A stretch of 64,000 bases of DNA from Siphonodentalium dalli (GCA_032622095.1 CP136064.1:188529794-188593793), one strand, 5' to 3'; positions 1-11,998 are shown, counted from the first letter of the stretch. Notes: generated from the letters alone by a model not told the origin. Program-made: numbers and translations.

Positions 1-569
1 CATGTAGTGGTAACAGTTTAAATATATATGCCAAAGGAAACAGAACTGGATACAAATCAGTGGAAAAAATTAGGAAGAAGTATGAAACAATATGCGTGCG
101 AGTATTAAAACACTGAGTTTTATGAATGGGAATTCATTAAGATCACATGAAAGTGGATATTCAAATATATGAGAAAGAAGAAAAACTTACTACTAATCTA
201 ATGAACGATAGGACGATGGAGAAAATAAAATCACAGAGAAGTGACACTGAAATCAACAAAATATTGACAACTATCAAAGATTGAATTAAGAAAAGAGTAA
301 AATGGGAAAAAAAAATTACTTCGATATGGACAATAAAATCAAATATAGATCAATACATGTACTCATAAAACCAGACAACACGACCACGTGGGTGTGACAT
401 ATTACTAAAATAGGAAAGTACTAAAAGTACAAAAAAGGAACATACAAAATAAAATATAAGTATTAAGTGCATGCGAATAATGAGAAAGTTTGACCAACAA
501 CAGGAAAAGGCAAATTTGACCACATGGATCAAGGCAAAAACTACATATGAATATAACTCTTGAGTGGTT
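1..569. other. Unassigned A+T-rich sequence
   Basis: No splice-bounded coding segment, RNA gene or repeat unit shared with the rest of the window was seen. Confidence 0.5.
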
Positions 570-1165
570 TTTAGCTCACCTGAGACGAAGTCTCCGGTGG
601 AGCTATAGTCATCACTCCTCGTCCGTCGTCCGTCCGTCCGTCTGACCGTCCGTCCGTCCGTCTGTCCGTCCGTCCGTCCGTCCGTCAACAATCATCTTCT
701 TCTCCAGTATCATAAGGCCAAATGAGTTCATATTTGGTGTGGATGTTCCCTGCTTGACTCAGACTCAGATTTGTTAAAATAAGGTCACTGAGTCAAATAG
801 TTGCAAAGCTAGGGCCATAACTCTTTCCCGCCATAGTAATTCTTAAAACAACTTCTTTTCAAGAACAATCAGGCCTATTTAGCTTATATTTGGTATGGAA
901 GGTCCTTGAGTGACTGGGGGTCAGATTTGTTCAAATGGGTTCACTGGGTCAAATAGGGGCAGAATCAGGGACATAACTCTCTTCTCCCTAGTAATTATTA
1001 GAATGACTTCTTCTCCAGAATCATCAGGCCGATTTAGCTAATATTTTGTATGGTGGGTCCTTGTGTGACTGGGGTTCAGATTTGTTCAAATGGGGTCAGT
1101 GTGTCAAATAGGGGCCGTGTCAGGAACATAACTTAAATTTTTTTTTTTTATTTTTTTTTTTTTTT
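570..1165. repeat. AGCTCACCTGAG/(GTCC)n molluscan dispersed repeat
   Basis: It starts TTTTTAGCTCACCTGAGACG and has a (GTCC)n run at about 619-690. About three units of 155 bp follow, each with CATCAGGCC, TTTGGTATGG, CAGATTTGTTCAAATG and GGGACATAACT. It ends in a poly-T/A stretch at 1138-1165. Copies of the same element are at 62498-62888; its internal unit recurs at 2160-2960 and 63725-64000. The overall type resembles repeats widespread in bivalve genomes. Confidence 0.8.
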
Positions 1166-1557
1166 ATAAATATTGTTAAATTTAAATCCTTGCTCAATTC
1201 AAAAAACAAATCACAATTCAAAATGAACCAATACAAAAATATTTTTTTCATTTTAACCCCTGATTTTTTGTATTTTTTTAGACACAAAACACCCCATTCC
1301 ACCCCTTTCCCTCCTCACCCCTCTACACCCCTGTCCCCACTACCACCCCCCCAATCTGCGCCGCCCTGCACCCACTGCAGTCAAGAAAAAATTAATTAGA
1401 AAAACTGACGCCTTGTAACATCCATAAAGTATGGTATTAGCCCCAGACAGAAAGAGTTAATAACAGTCATCAATTCAGATGTTATCTAGCTGGCTGACAG
1501 CTAGGTGTAAACAGTCATGCTCTGTGTGTATCATTAACATATCATATCAAAACAAAA

Positions 1558-1988
1558 TGCTGTATGTCTGACATTTGCAGAATGAGGTCCCCAGAGGGTG
1601 AATTTAGTGATGCTACTCTGCACCGTAGGCTATCATCACCAAATACACTCTCCAGGGACCTCATTCTGCTTAGGCCTCATCTTCAGGGAAGTATACAGGT
1701 CTTAAATTGACATTTCTACTTACTTTTTCCCTTCTGTTCAGTTTCTATATTCCCTAATTTGCTGTCAGAAGATAAAATTGATAATTGAAGTGCCCAATGG
1801 GTGCACATCACCAATTAACTGGACAACTTCAATCTGTTCCTATGTCTCCCATGGCAGTTGAGGCCTAAGCATAATGAGGTCCACAGAGGGTGAATTTGGT
1901 GATGCTAGCCCACCTTACAGGATTGCAGCACTAAATTCACCCTTTAGTGACCTCATTCTGCAAAAGTCAGACACTATATTCAGGCTTG
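1558..1988. mobile_element. Family B element (8-bp-TSD, double-hairpin ends), decayed
   Basis: The 5' part has GCAGAATGAGGTCCCCAGAG with an inverted partner at about 1650-1670 (GGGACCTCATTCTGC). The 3' part repeats the same palindrome (about 1874-1963). The right end CAGACACTATATTCAGGCTTG is recognisable; the left terminus is degraded. The central 200 bp matches the other family B copies. Confidence 0.75.
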
Positions 1989-2049
1989 GCTGTTCCACTA
2001 TTATATTCTTAACCACCACCTATCCAGTTGTACTTATTATACCCTGATT

Positions 2050-2960
2050 TGCAAAGAAAACTTGGGGGGGGGGGGTATATTGGATTGAATTTGTCTGTCA
2101 GTATGTCCTCTCGTCCATCCCTCTGTTGGGATGTTTCCATCCTTCCATCAATTTTGTTCTTCTCCACATACATATTAAAGACCGAAATGGTTTATATATT
2201 TTGACTCACATTCAGATTTGTTCAAATGAGTTCATCAGGTCATATAGGTGAGAAGCCAGGGCCATAACTCTTTCCCCCCATAGTTATTCTTCAGAAACCA
2301 TCAGGCCTATTTAGCTTTTGGTATGGAGGGTCCTTTGGTGAGTGGGGTTCAGATTTGTACACGTGAGGTCATTTTTAGGAAACTTTTGAGGAAAATCAGT
2401 TTTCTTCAACTCTTAAAATCTACCGTTTGAAATTTCTAGATGAATAGATCTCATAGATGGGGATTCACATTTGTTCAAATAAGGGCAGAGATAAGAGATT
2501 TAACTCTCAACCACCCACCCTACCTGTATGTATGCTGTTTGATACTGGTATAATAATATATAGATTCCTATTGATTTCTAAGCTACCTGGGTGGAGGCAA
2601 TGAGGCTGTAGATTTGATTTTTCAACCAGTAACAGTCCACATTTTCCTACTTCGGGTTAAACTGTTCGACCGAAATCGCCACAAATGTTAACAGGTCTAT
2701 TTTGCTGATATTTAGTATGAAGGGTTCTTTGGTGTCTGGTATTGAAATTTATTCAGATGTGGTCACCAGGTTAAATAGGGTGGGACCAGGGACATAACTG
2801 TATGTCTCTATAGTCATTCTTAAATTGTCTTCTCAAGAGAGGTTGGACTATTTAGCTTACATATAGTATGGATGATCCTTTAGTGACTGATATTCAGATT
2901 TGTTAACATCAGGTCAACCTGTTAAGAAATGACGGGGGCAATGGGGAGTTAACAATTTTG
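2050..2960. repeat. Diverged units of the CATCAGGCC tandem repeat
   Basis: A G-run at 2064-2075 and a degenerate GTCC/GTCTGTC stretch are followed by imperfect units with CAGATTTGTTCAAATGAG, CATCAGGCCTATTTAGC and GGGACATAACT. This is the same unit as in 570-1165 but older. Confidence 0.65.
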
Positions 2961-3231
2961 TGTTTAAAAAATCATTGAAATACCAAATTCATTAAAACAT
3001 CTTCCTTGGAACTACCTAACTGATTAATCTGACATACATGTATGGTGTTTTGGGTCCATGGATAAATGGGGTTCAAACATGTCTAAATGGTTTTATAAAA
3101 AGGCGCTTGTGAGATTGGAAATTTCCAAAAATTGAGAAAGTTTGAGATGTCGGTTGTGAAATTTCAACCCAAGACTTGGGAGTCTGGAGCCCGGTCGGGA
3201 GGGGACTTGTTGAGCTGGAGGAGGGGGGTGA

Positions 3232-3299
3232 TCAGTAGTGAACAGTGGGCAATTTCATGGTGGATATTCACCTTGAAATTACCCACTGTACACTACTGA
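3232..3299. repeat. Short inverted repeat
   Basis: The arms TCAGTAGTGAACAGTGGGCA and its near-perfect complement (ending ACTACTGA at 3299) are each about 26 bp with a 16-bp loop. Nothing else identifies it. Confidence 0.6.
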
Positions 3300-3574
3300 A
3301 GCCTCTCTAGCCACGTATCGTGTTTAGATCTACTTTTTTCAAAGTGCTTATGAAAAGTTCTGACTATTGTGGTCTCCAGAGTCCCAGTCTCATCAGTCTT
3401 TGCAGTCTGGTGAGCGACCCCACAGTCTTTGACTGTCTTGTTTTTTATACGTTGTTGATATTCTACATGTACTTGCAAATTGTTGCTATATTGTGGTGAC
3501 GTAGAGATGGATTATATCAGCATTTATGATGACATACTAAATCTTCCAGAAATCATGATACATATTCACACAAA

Positions 3575-3715
3575 TACAGTAATGTCCTAAATAATCGACC
3601 CCTAAACCACAGCAGAATTATGGGAATTTTTTTAGAGCATATTTCTGACTAAATCCTGAAAATTTTCCAATATTCTGCTGTGTTTAAAGGGTCATATACT
3701 TTGGGAATTAATGTA
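3575..3715. mobile_element. Family A palindromic TA element, decayed short copy
   Basis: The left end is TACAGTAATGTCCTAAATAA and the right end AATTAATGTA. The core CAGCAGAATTATGGG pairs with AATATTCTGCTGTG. The hairpin tip is deleted, so it is 141 bp against about 215 bp for full copies. It shares the GTCATATACTTT right-end variant with the copies at 23055 and 58005. Confidence 0.75.
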
Positions 3716-4081
3716 GATTAATCAAAAAGCTATAGACCTCTTAGCTTGTGCCATTACTGATCTTGTTTCTTCAAAAAGATGCAGTTTAGAGTATTTTGCA
3801 CATATTCTTTCATTTAAAATTACTATTCCTTGTTTTTAAGACAAAACTATTATTTCTACAAAATAAGAATCTATTTGAACTAATAAACCAATAATACTAG
3901 AAATTAATATTATTCACCCTAAGGTGCTTGATCTGTTCGTGTCCTCTGGATATTTGGTCCTTAGTTGGGAAATCCAGTTTTATATAATGTTTCGCTGATG
4001 TCGAGTATTGTTCTCGATGTCTGAGTCAGTGTGTGAGACAAGTGACATGATGTGAGTGGTAGTTTTGTTTACTGACTAGGT

Positions 4082-4357
4082 TTAGTGAGCTTTGATATAT
4101 CCCTTGTGTGTTGTTGGATTCTTGTTGTAAGAGTTTAAAAAGACCTTGTATAAAGGAATTTTGTCTAGGGGGATATTGGTTTTCACGTGTGGAGGTTTAT
4201 CATGTTTTTTGGCGGGATGTGATAGGACACGCCTTCGTTTGGCGTTCCTATTATCCTTGTTCGAGTTTGGTTCACCTGTGTCGGATTGTTCGACTTTTGT
4301 TTCTGTGGTGAGCCATACATCGCTGGATGATGATGTGGGTGTAATTTGTGTAGTCAT
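4082..4357 (-). CDS. Unrecognised 91-residue reading frame, basic C-terminal half
   Basis: From ATG at 4357 it reads a Ser/Thr-rich start (MTTQITPTSSSSDVW), then NAKRRRVLSHPAKKHDKPPH, which looks like a nuclear localisation signal, and ends at TAA with no further domain. It lies next to a long inverted repeat, so it may be a remnant of a mobile element protein. No family is recognised and there is no splice evidence; chance is a real possibility. Confidence 0.2.
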   Translation of the reverse strand: MTTQITPTSSSSDVWLTTETKVEQSDTGEPNSNKDNRNAKRRRVLSHPAKKHDKPPHVKTNIPLDKIPLYKVFLNSYNKNPTTHKGYIKAH

Positions 4358-4378
4358 ATAGTAAGTAGTTGGGGTGAT

Positions 4379-4702
4379 TAGTTACAAGATTAAAGTATAG
4401 CAAGGGAAGCCTACATGTAACTGTCTTAGTATAGCGTTTGTCAAATTGAGTTCTCATAAGTTGCTTGTTAAGTATGATAACTTAGGTCATTCATAAACAT
4501 AAAAATAATAATAAGTGACAAACACCTGAAGAGCTTATTACCCAAACGAAATCAGTAAACCCACTAAACTATAAACATAGTGAAGTATACCAAATACTTA
4601 TTACCTAAGTTATCATACTTAACAAGCAACTTACGAGAACTCAACTCGAAAACGCTATACTAAGACAGTTAGGCTTCCCTTGCTAAACTTTAATCTTGTA
4701 AT
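4379..4702. repeat. Long inverted repeat with ~105-bp arms
   Basis: Arm 4379-4487 (ATTACAAGATTAAAGTATAG ... TATGATAACTTAGGT) is complementary to 4603-4702 with a few mismatches. The loop is about 115 bp. It is the only such sequence in the window and fits a fold-back transposon or inverted duplication. Confidence 0.8.
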
Positions 4703-4817
4703 AATACTAGAAGAAACAGCCTCTAGTTTCTGTGATTTCCGCAAGGATTCAAAATTCTATAGTTTGAATAATATAATTTGTTTTTACAAATAGTTTTTTC
4801 TGCACAAAAACCTTTTT

Positions 4818-5676
4818 ATTATCCCCCGCCAAATTTAAAATTTGCGGGGGATATAGTAATGGGTTCCGTCCGTCCGTCCGTCCGTCTGTCCCGAATTTGT
4901 AAGAGTCATAACTTGAACAAATGTAAATGGATTTCAAAGATTTGTGGTATATGAGTTCACCTGACCATTACCTAGAATGAGTTCGCAAGCCAGGTCTGGC
5001 CAGATATTTTTACCGGAGTTATTGGACTTTGTTTATTATTTTTGTCGAATTTACCAAATAGCAAATAGACGACGTCACAGGGCTCATTTCCACAAATCTC
5101 AACGGATTTCAAAGATATTTGGTATATGAGTTCACATGACCAGTATCTAGAACGAGTTCGCAAACCAGGTCTGGCCGGATATTTTCAGCAGAGTTATTGG
5201 ACTTTATGAGTTCACATGACCAGTATCTAGAACGAGTTCGCAAACCAGGTCCGGCCAGATATTTTGAGCAGAGTTATTGGACTTTGTGTGCAAATGGACG
5301 ACGTCACAGGGCTCATTTCCACAAATGTCAACGGATTTAAAAGATTTTTGGTATATGAGTTCACATGACCAGTATCTAGAACGAGTTCGCAAACCAGGTC
5401 CGGCCGGATATTTTCAGCAGAGTTATTGGACTTTTTTTATTTTTTTTGGTGCAAAAGGACGACGTCACAGGGCTAATTTCCACGAATGTCAACGGATTTA
5501 AAAGATTTTTGGTATATTCGTTCCCATGACCAGTACCTAAAATGAGTTCGCAAGCCAGGCTTTTTGACAAAATCCCACCTCTTGTTTAACACATACTGAG
5601 AACGCAAACATTATTGAGAATGCACTTCCCCAACTGCACAATTCGGCGGGGGATACCGCTGTCTGCGACTGCTTGT
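4818..5676. repeat. CCCCCGCC molluscan repeat with five internal units
   Basis: It opens ATCCCCCGCCAAATTTAAAA with its complement TTTGCGGGGGAT, then (GTCC)n, and closes GGCGGGGGATACC ... GACTGCTTGTT. Units starting ATGAGTTCACATGACCAGTA lie at 4951, 5126, 5206, 5355 and (diverged) 5516, giving spacings of 175, 80, 149 and 161 bp. Each unit has CGAGTTCGCAAACCAGG and, in most, GACGACGTCACAGGGCT. The reverse-strand frames in it are products of the repetition, not genes. Confidence 0.85.
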
Positions 5677-7174
5677 TAATTTTGACTTATGTTATATATC
5701 TCATTTTAAAATCCATCAGTAATATTATGCCGGTAGTTTATAAAAAATTCCTGAGGAACTGAGATTTCTTCGAGGGTCACAAAACTGGTCATCTCAGCAT
5801 GACACTGACTGATAAATTAATAGTATGATTGCCTGTCAGCTCTCAGTTTCGTCAACTCTTCTACGAATCTGGGCACTCCGCTATATAAATGATCGGAAAT
5901 TAGCCGTCCCCCAGGGGGGCTATTACCCTCATTCACATTTGACTTAGTCCTAACAGGTGCTATATTTAAGTTCTTTAGAAGCTATGTGTTTTCTGGGAAA
6001 TTGATGATATAGTATTGGCTAATATAGTTGCTATATTATTCAACTCAGCTGTTAGTTAACTGGTCCAGTGCTGGAAGCCCATATTTTGACCCTACATAAG
6101 AGTGCTGGAAGCCCAATTCTGGGCTTTGGTGGCGTCACTGTATTGTTTGTTTTGTTTCATCATTTAAAGGAATCAGTCTCTCAAAAAAATATTTTTTTTA
6201 TCGTCCTAATACTAATAATATATGTCTAACAGACCCATTTCGCCAAGAAAATTCAAAATCGAGCAGATAGTATTTATATTATTATGATATTAAAAAAATC
6301 GCGGAAATATCCGAAGTCAGTCAAGTGAGTGCGATCACAACGCGGTCACATGACAGATCATCTGCATCAACGCTTACCGATGACAGCGGTGGGTGGAGCT
6401 TGAAATAATTCCGCCAATCGCGTAACGAGTTGATAAATTACACTGGATAATTACCTAAGCCTTTACGATAAATAGCGATCACGGAATAAAACTGTTTGAA
6501 TGTGCTGAATTATGAACTGGCTTTGCTAGAATGTGGATTATATAACGAATAATGATGGCTAAAATGCACTTAGATGCGATAAAAGTTATTTGAAATGAGA
6601 TTAATTTATGCAGAAATGCAATGAGCGAGCGGAATTTCGTGCGAAACTAATTTAACTGTTTCTGAAAGAATACAAGTTAGGCCATATACCGGTACTTCAT
6701 TCTTCACTGTATGGTATCAATTTCGGAAGCTAGTTTACACATTAGTGTCATCCAGTTGTGCGCTATATGCGTACAATTAAATACAAATGGATGTGATTAA
6801 AAAGGTGGTAGTTATTGTACTAGTACATGCATGTATCATGATGGCTTAAATTCGTCATAATAATGTTCCTGTCTGTTTCTTCACACGAAACATTTTGTGT
6901 GGAGAAGTGCACGACTGTGAACAGCTTGCTAAAATCCTTCCAGTCAAGATCGATAAGTGAGTAAACAAAATAATTCACTCGAATACACAACAGACTGTTG
7001 AAACTACAATAATTATTAGTTAGGCTGCAGTTTGGCATAACGACATTTTTTTTAATTGAAGGCTAGCCTGGCATTGTTTTTCAGTGTGTTGTTTGTTTTA
7101 ATTTACGTTTTGATGTCACACATTGACTTACTAGAGAGGATTTTTTTTGAATTGTTAGCATAGAAAAACTCCAA
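5677..7174. other. Unassigned sequence
   Basis: A CpG-richer patch at about 6300-6430 (CGGAAATATCCGAAG ... GCGGTGGGTGGAGC) stands out slightly. No gene, RNA or shared repeat was supported. Confidence 0.4.
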
Positions 7175-7362
7175 TGATTGCCTCTAATAAAGAGCGTCCA
7201 TGTTTTTGTCGCGGTGTAGACAATAAAGAGCGTTCTCCATTTTGAACGTGCTCTATTTCGATATGTCATGGGTGATTTTGTATTGTGACAATTAAATATA
7301 AAGAGCGTCCTTGCTTCCGTCTCCCAAAAGCGGTAGACAATAAAGAGCATTCTAAATTACGC
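7175..7362. repeat. Two-unit duplication around AATAAAGAGCG
   Basis: Unit one (about 7175-7250) and unit two (about 7289-7362) each have ATAAAGAGCGTCC, about 30 bp of spacer, then GGTAGACAATAAAGAGC or its variant. The GAGCG motif therefore occurs four times. Confidence 0.6.
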
Positions 7363-8335
7363 ACTGTGTTGTCTTTTTTGAGGTACTAAATAATGGATCG
7401 CTAGCCCGCTCACAACTGAACACACTACATCTACTAGCCATCTTGGAATATGTGGAGATTACAGATACTCGGGATATTTATATCGAAAGTAAAACAACAA
7501 ACAAACACAAAACAAAGGCGCATAAATAGAGTTAACATTATTCAGCCCAGTGTTTATATAAATTTGGGTGCTTCTTATATATGTATGACCAGAGCGATAA
7601 TGTTCGAATTCTTTCTATTCACTTTGTGGCATTTTAGAGTGCAAACAAGTTCGCGACTGACACTGATGAATAGTCACTGAGTGATTACAAATCACCGAAT
7701 GAATACGCGAGACAATCAAAGCACTAATTACTGCCATCTATTCACCAAAACAGACACGTGCCGGCATGTTAATTATTAATGGCTACAAAAACAACAACCA
7801 GTCTAGGGGCTATTAATTAATTTATTCACATAGTTATTGTCTTCTATTCCAGATAAACGGCCAAAGCGTAACGTAATCTATACACCACACGCGCGCACAT
7901 ACGACTCCGCATTTTAGTATCGGCTGACTTACGATTACGTCCTCGTAGTCTGCATAATAAACTCCGGCTCCGAATCTGTGTTTTTAATTCGCTCCCCACA
8001 AGTACATCACTCGTAGTTTAGTCACGGAAATCTCCGAATACCGGTGGTGGTATTATTTATTTATTTTACGGGTTATTTATTACGCGATCGGAATGGGACT
8101 TGGATCATTTTAATCACAACAGGGAGGGCTTTCCGATTGCGTTTTGTAGTTTCTAGAGCGAATAAGTCCTTTAAATCATGTTTGTCAGGTAATATTTTTG
8201 AAATATTGTTACATATATTATTAAATTGGGACATTGTGAAGTTTGAATGAATGCCGACCGATAAAATTGTCAGAAAGGGTAGTTTTATTGCAAAAATGAC
8301 AAATTGTTTTGCCCAACATGGTCCGACAACCAGAC
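7363..8335. other. Unassigned sequence
   Basis: Reading frames on both strands here lack recognisable domains and splice context. The - strand frame 8073-8345 has a coding-like tail (see rejected items). Confidence 0.4.
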
Positions 8336-8650
8336 TCATAACCATAACCTAATCTGATAACCAGACTCATAGCCATAACCCAATAAGATATCCAGGCTCA
8401 TATCCATAATCTAATCTGATAACCAGACTCATAACCATAACCTTATGTGACATCCAGGCTCATAACCATAACCCAATAATACATCCAGGCTCATATCCAT
8501 AACCTAATCTGATAATCAGACTCCTATCCATACCCTAATTGTCACAAAATCATACCCTAATGAGATATCCAGACTAATAACCATACCCTAATGAGATATC
8601 CAGGCTCATAACCATACCCTAATCCGACAACCAGACTCCTAACCATAACT
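8336..8650. repeat. Tandem array of ~30-bp CATAACC units
   Basis: About ten imperfect units of the form ACCAGACTCATAACCATAAC plus CTAATCTGAT or CCAATAAGATAT. Phasing is close to 30 bp with drift. This is a minisatellite. Confidence 0.85.
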
Positions 8651-8858
8651 TAATCCAAAATGTTTATATGTGTGAGCTCAAATTTGAGAAAAAGAGTGCA
8701 AACCTATGTTGTAAATTACTTACTCCAAGCATAAATTCCAATGATTTTCTGTTTATTGAAATATATTTACATACTAAGTGTTGTCATCACTAAATCCAGC
8801 ATTCTGATTGGTCGGCGCCCACGTGGCTAGTTGCAATTATTCTTCGGTGAATGCGCAA

Positions 8859-8906
8859 CAGCTCATAACAACATCGATACGTCAGCTCATAACAACATCG
8901 ATACGT
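8859..8906. repeat. Perfect 24-bp tandem duplication
   Basis: The unit from CAGCTCATAACA to ATCGATACGT occurs twice with no mismatch. Confidence 0.85.
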
Positions 8907-9097
8907 CATTTGGGTTTCGAAAGACGAACGCGTAATGTTTTGGGCGCATTTGGATTCGCGCAGGATTGACTTAATAAATCGTCGGGTTTCAATTGTTCCT
9001 GTTAACTTTTGCCAAGGGTGCTGTGGGATATTTTGGGCTGGTTTTGTCACGATACACGTTTCGATTTAAATACATTTACAAAAGTGGCTTTTTCGAT

Positions 9098-9277
9098 AAA
9101 TGTATATAAATATAAGGATTAACTGTCATGTGGACTGTTTTTATGGAGATGTAACCGTGAGGTAAGTGGTCATAACTTGTATCGGGTTTTACACAAGTTA
9201 TGACCACTTACCTCACGGTTACATCTCTATAAAAACAGTCCACATGACAGTTAATCCTTATATATATATACACATTT
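9098..9277. repeat. Near-perfect palindrome, 83-bp arms
   Basis: Arms 9098-9180 and 9193-9277 are complementary almost base for base (GATTAACTGTCATGTGGACT ... GGTCATAACTTGT), with a 12-bp loop. It is single copy in this window and does not share ends with families A-F. Confidence 0.9.
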
Positions 9278-9335
9278 CATGATGTGTATGTGGGATATTT
9301 AGCAGCGAACCAGTTCATATAATATGATAAAGATT

Positions 9336-9592
9336 TTACCTTCCATTACTTGAGCTTCCTGAAATTTTGCAAAAAACCTGTGCCAATGCATTCTCTTATA
9401 TATGCGAGTCTCCCATAGGGAGTCTCACATATATAAGATAATACATTGACCTTACATATTGACCTGGTAAGCCAGTGCATTCTCTTATATATGCAAGGCT
9501 GCCTATGGGAGACTCACATATATAAGAGAATGCACTGGCACAGGATCTTTAATGCTGCACCAGTGCAGCTCCCGTCATGAAAAGGTCAAAGC
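9336..9592. mobile_element. Family C element (TTAACCCTTTCATGA type), reverse orientation
   Basis: It holds two hairpins with CATTCTCTTATATATGC stems, the GCCAATGCATTCTC and GCCAGTGCATTCTC flanks, and the terminal GCACCAGTGCAGCTCCCGTC block at the right. The TTAA ends are decayed (TTTTACC, AAAGGTCA). Confidence 0.75.
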
Positions 9593-9796
9593 TCTGTCTG
9601 ATATTCATTATTGGAATTTGCCGACTGGCTTTCTTTTTATTCTTTTAAACCTGTTTATATCACTATAATCACCCCATCAGATTGGCCATACATAACCATG
9701 CTGAATTAACCATTTGGCAGGTGAGTACGTCATATATGACATCATATATCCATAGGTGTATTTATATTTGTGCAAATAATCTGAGAAATATAAGCC

Positions 9797-10384
9797 TTGT
9801 CACTGGTTCGCGATTTTCAAGATGGCGATGGTTCCATATGGTCCGATTCCTAGCATTTTACCCAACCCACCGGTAAAAGGTCAAAATTAAGAAGTAGCAT
9901 CCATTTGTAAACATTCGACAGCTGAGTGCAAGCATTTTTTTATCAGCATTTTATGGCTTAATTTAAGTTATTCTGAGTGCAACTACGGGTTTAAAAATTG
10001 TTTTGTGGCCATGTCATCTACAGAGTTAGGATCTGGTGACGATGCGGACATTCAGACGTTTAAACGATGGACGCTCTCTTTTGTCAACGAACTTCCCATA
10101 ATTTACTGATAAATAGCGAGTATTTTTGCGATAAAAAAAAATAACGCAAAAAGATATACGTGATACACTCAATCCATCTACTGCGTGAAACCTATGTATT
10201 GTATGTATCCAGGGTGATTGTTTAATTAGTTTTATGAAGTTGTCGCACCTGCGATACGGTAACAAACTGTTGCCATTTTATTTTTGGAATTCCCAGACTG
10301 GAGCCATATGCTAAAAATAGATGCTACTTCTTAACTTTGACCTCCGGAGACCAAATGGCGGATTCACCGCGAGTTAGTGATCTC
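9797..10384. mobile_element. Possible non-autonomous element with inverted ends
   Basis: Left: TCACTGGTTCGCG ... AAGATGGCG ... GTTAAGAAGTAGCATC-like (AATTAAGAAGTAGCATC, about 9886-9902). Right: GATGCTACTTCTTAAC at about 10319, then GCCATTTGG-like, CGCGAGTTAGTGA. The inner 24 bp pair well, the outer parts loosely. The interior has no recognised coding sequence. Confidence 0.45.
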
Positions 10385-10755
10385 ACTTATTGTATCATTG
10401 GCCTATTGTAAAAAATAAATCATACAAGCAACATTATTAAAAGCATGAATCAATGAAAATAATAAAAACAATATCCATCAACATGATATGTATGAAAAGT
10501 TCCCATTTTTAGGAGACAATTTTTCGAAGTCATTTGCACAGTAACCTTTTACCCAAGTACTACTGTAAGGACAATAATGTCGTTCCAACAATGAGTCCAA
10601 TGTAAATAACATTCTGGGAATATCCTGGAATTAGTATTGAACAGATAATTGATATTAGCCAGTTGTGGGCAAGTATATCAAATATTCTAGAAAGGACTCG
10701 GTATCTTAAAGCTATTACTCACGTGCATTCATTAAATAGAGACTTGAACCTTAAA

Positions 10756-10972
10756 TACAGTAATGCTCTAATTAATCAACTTCTTAACCACAGCAGAATT
10801 ATGGGTAACTTTTCAGGAATTAGTCGGAAATATGGCTTGTTGCCATTCATCGGAAAGCTCTCGGGGAGAGCTTTCCGATGAATGGCAACAAGCCATATTT
10901 CCGACTAAATCCTGAAAAGTTACCCATAATTCTGCTGTGGTTAAGAAGTCGATTACTTAGAGCATTAATGTA
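10756..10972. mobile_element. Family A palindromic TA element
   Basis: Ends TACAGTAATG and AGCATTAATGTA. The arms with CAGCAGAATTATGGGTAAC and GTCGGAAATATGGCTTGTTG are almost perfectly complementary around TCTCGGGGAGAG. Full length, 217 bp. Confidence 0.88.
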
Positions 10973-11358
10973 CATAGTTTGTTGAGTATATTAAATACAT
11001 ATTATGTGCTTATTTCACTACTTCAAACTGATATTCTATGACTCAGCCACTTAACCCATTTGCAACCATTATTGTCAAAAAATCCAACAACAATGAATGT
11101 ACCTACTATTTCCTATAACACGGCATCTGAACTATGCTAGAATGTAAACAAAATGAGCGAGTCTGCCATTCGTCCCAAAAAATCGTGGATAAAGAACGAA
11201 TGAGAAAGATTTGCTAACAAGAGTCACTATATTTGATTTATATGATAGAATGAAATTTTGATAAATAATTGCTGGCAATTTTGATACATAATTAATTAAA
11301 TTAACTGCTTTGAGTAAGTTTATTCTCTGCGCGCCCCAGCAAAGTGTTTCACATCACT

Positions 11359-11741
11359 TTAACCCTTCCATGACCAGAGCTTCCTGAACTTGTGTTCCAA
11401 TCCCCTTTGCACCCTCATTCAATATGTCTATATATATCTTAATGTTATAATATGTTGTAATAATTGGGTCACAAAAAATATGTTCAATCGATCAAGCTTC
11501 CGGAAGTTTAGTGAAGACCCTGTGCTAAACCATTCTCTTATATATGCGAGTCTCCCATGGGGATTCTCACATATATACGAGAATACATTAGCCTAATAAT
11601 ATTTTCCTTGACCTTTTATTAAAGCCAGTGCATTCTCTTATATATGCTCGCTATGGGAAACTTGCATATATAAGAGAATGAATGCATTGGCACAGGATCT
11701 TTAGTGATGCGCCAGCACAGCTCCCATCATGAAAGAGTTAA
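11359..11741. mobile_element. Family C element with both TTAA ends and an internal insertion
   Basis: It starts TTAACCCTTCCATGACC and ends CATGAAAGAGTTAA, giving TTAA at 11359-11362 and 11738-11741. Both TATATATG hairpins are present. About 100 bp (about 11395-11500) is extra relative to other copies and is bordered by two versions of AGCTTCCTGAACTT/AGCTTCCGGAAGTT. Confidence 0.82.
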
Positions 11742-11998
11742 ACTATTAAAATATTTGCTGTCCAGACCAGACTATTTAAAACCAGATTCTGAGCTTCCAT
11801 TTGTCCTCATAAAAGGAATAAATATGATTTTAGAAAAAGTTAACTGGAATTCGGCAATTAGGAAAAACTCAGCAATAAATATTTAAACTCTCCCGAAATG
11901 ATGTAACCCAGGGGTGGTCTGCAGGGTCCTTCGTGAATTTAATCACAGCTGAGTTGGTGTTTTTGCCAGAAGCTGTCTTGTGGAACATGACAGATGAG

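Larger units (their letters stand above)
3890..4710. mobile_element. Possible transposon between AATAATACTAG direct repeats
   Basis: AATAATACTAG occurs at 3890-3900 and again at 4700-4710. Between them lie a long inverted repeat (arms 4379-4487 and 4603-4702) and a small - strand reading frame (4082-4357). An insertion with an 11-bp duplication would fit, but the two facts may be unrelated. Confidence 0.3.

Noticed and set aside
350-691. 113-codon frame on the - strand
   Set aside because: Its Thr-Asp-Gly-Arg repeats come from the (GTCC)n microsatellite and its tail from noncoding DNA.
4972-5570. Several - strand frames sharing RSRYWSCELIYQ
   Set aside because: They are translations of the tandem units of the CCCCCGCC repeat; similarity among them reflects DNA repetition.
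8073-8345. 90-codon - strand frame with KDLFALETTKRNRKALP
   Set aside because: The tail looks protein-like, but no family is recognised, there is no splice evidence, and its start lies in a noncoding tandem repeat.
10663-10881. Frames ending YGLLPFIGKLSGRAFR and similar at 28687, 52603 and 53863
   Set aside because: They are translations of the family A palindrome; the shared peptide SNALNNRLLNHSRIMGNFSG is its left arm, not a protein family.
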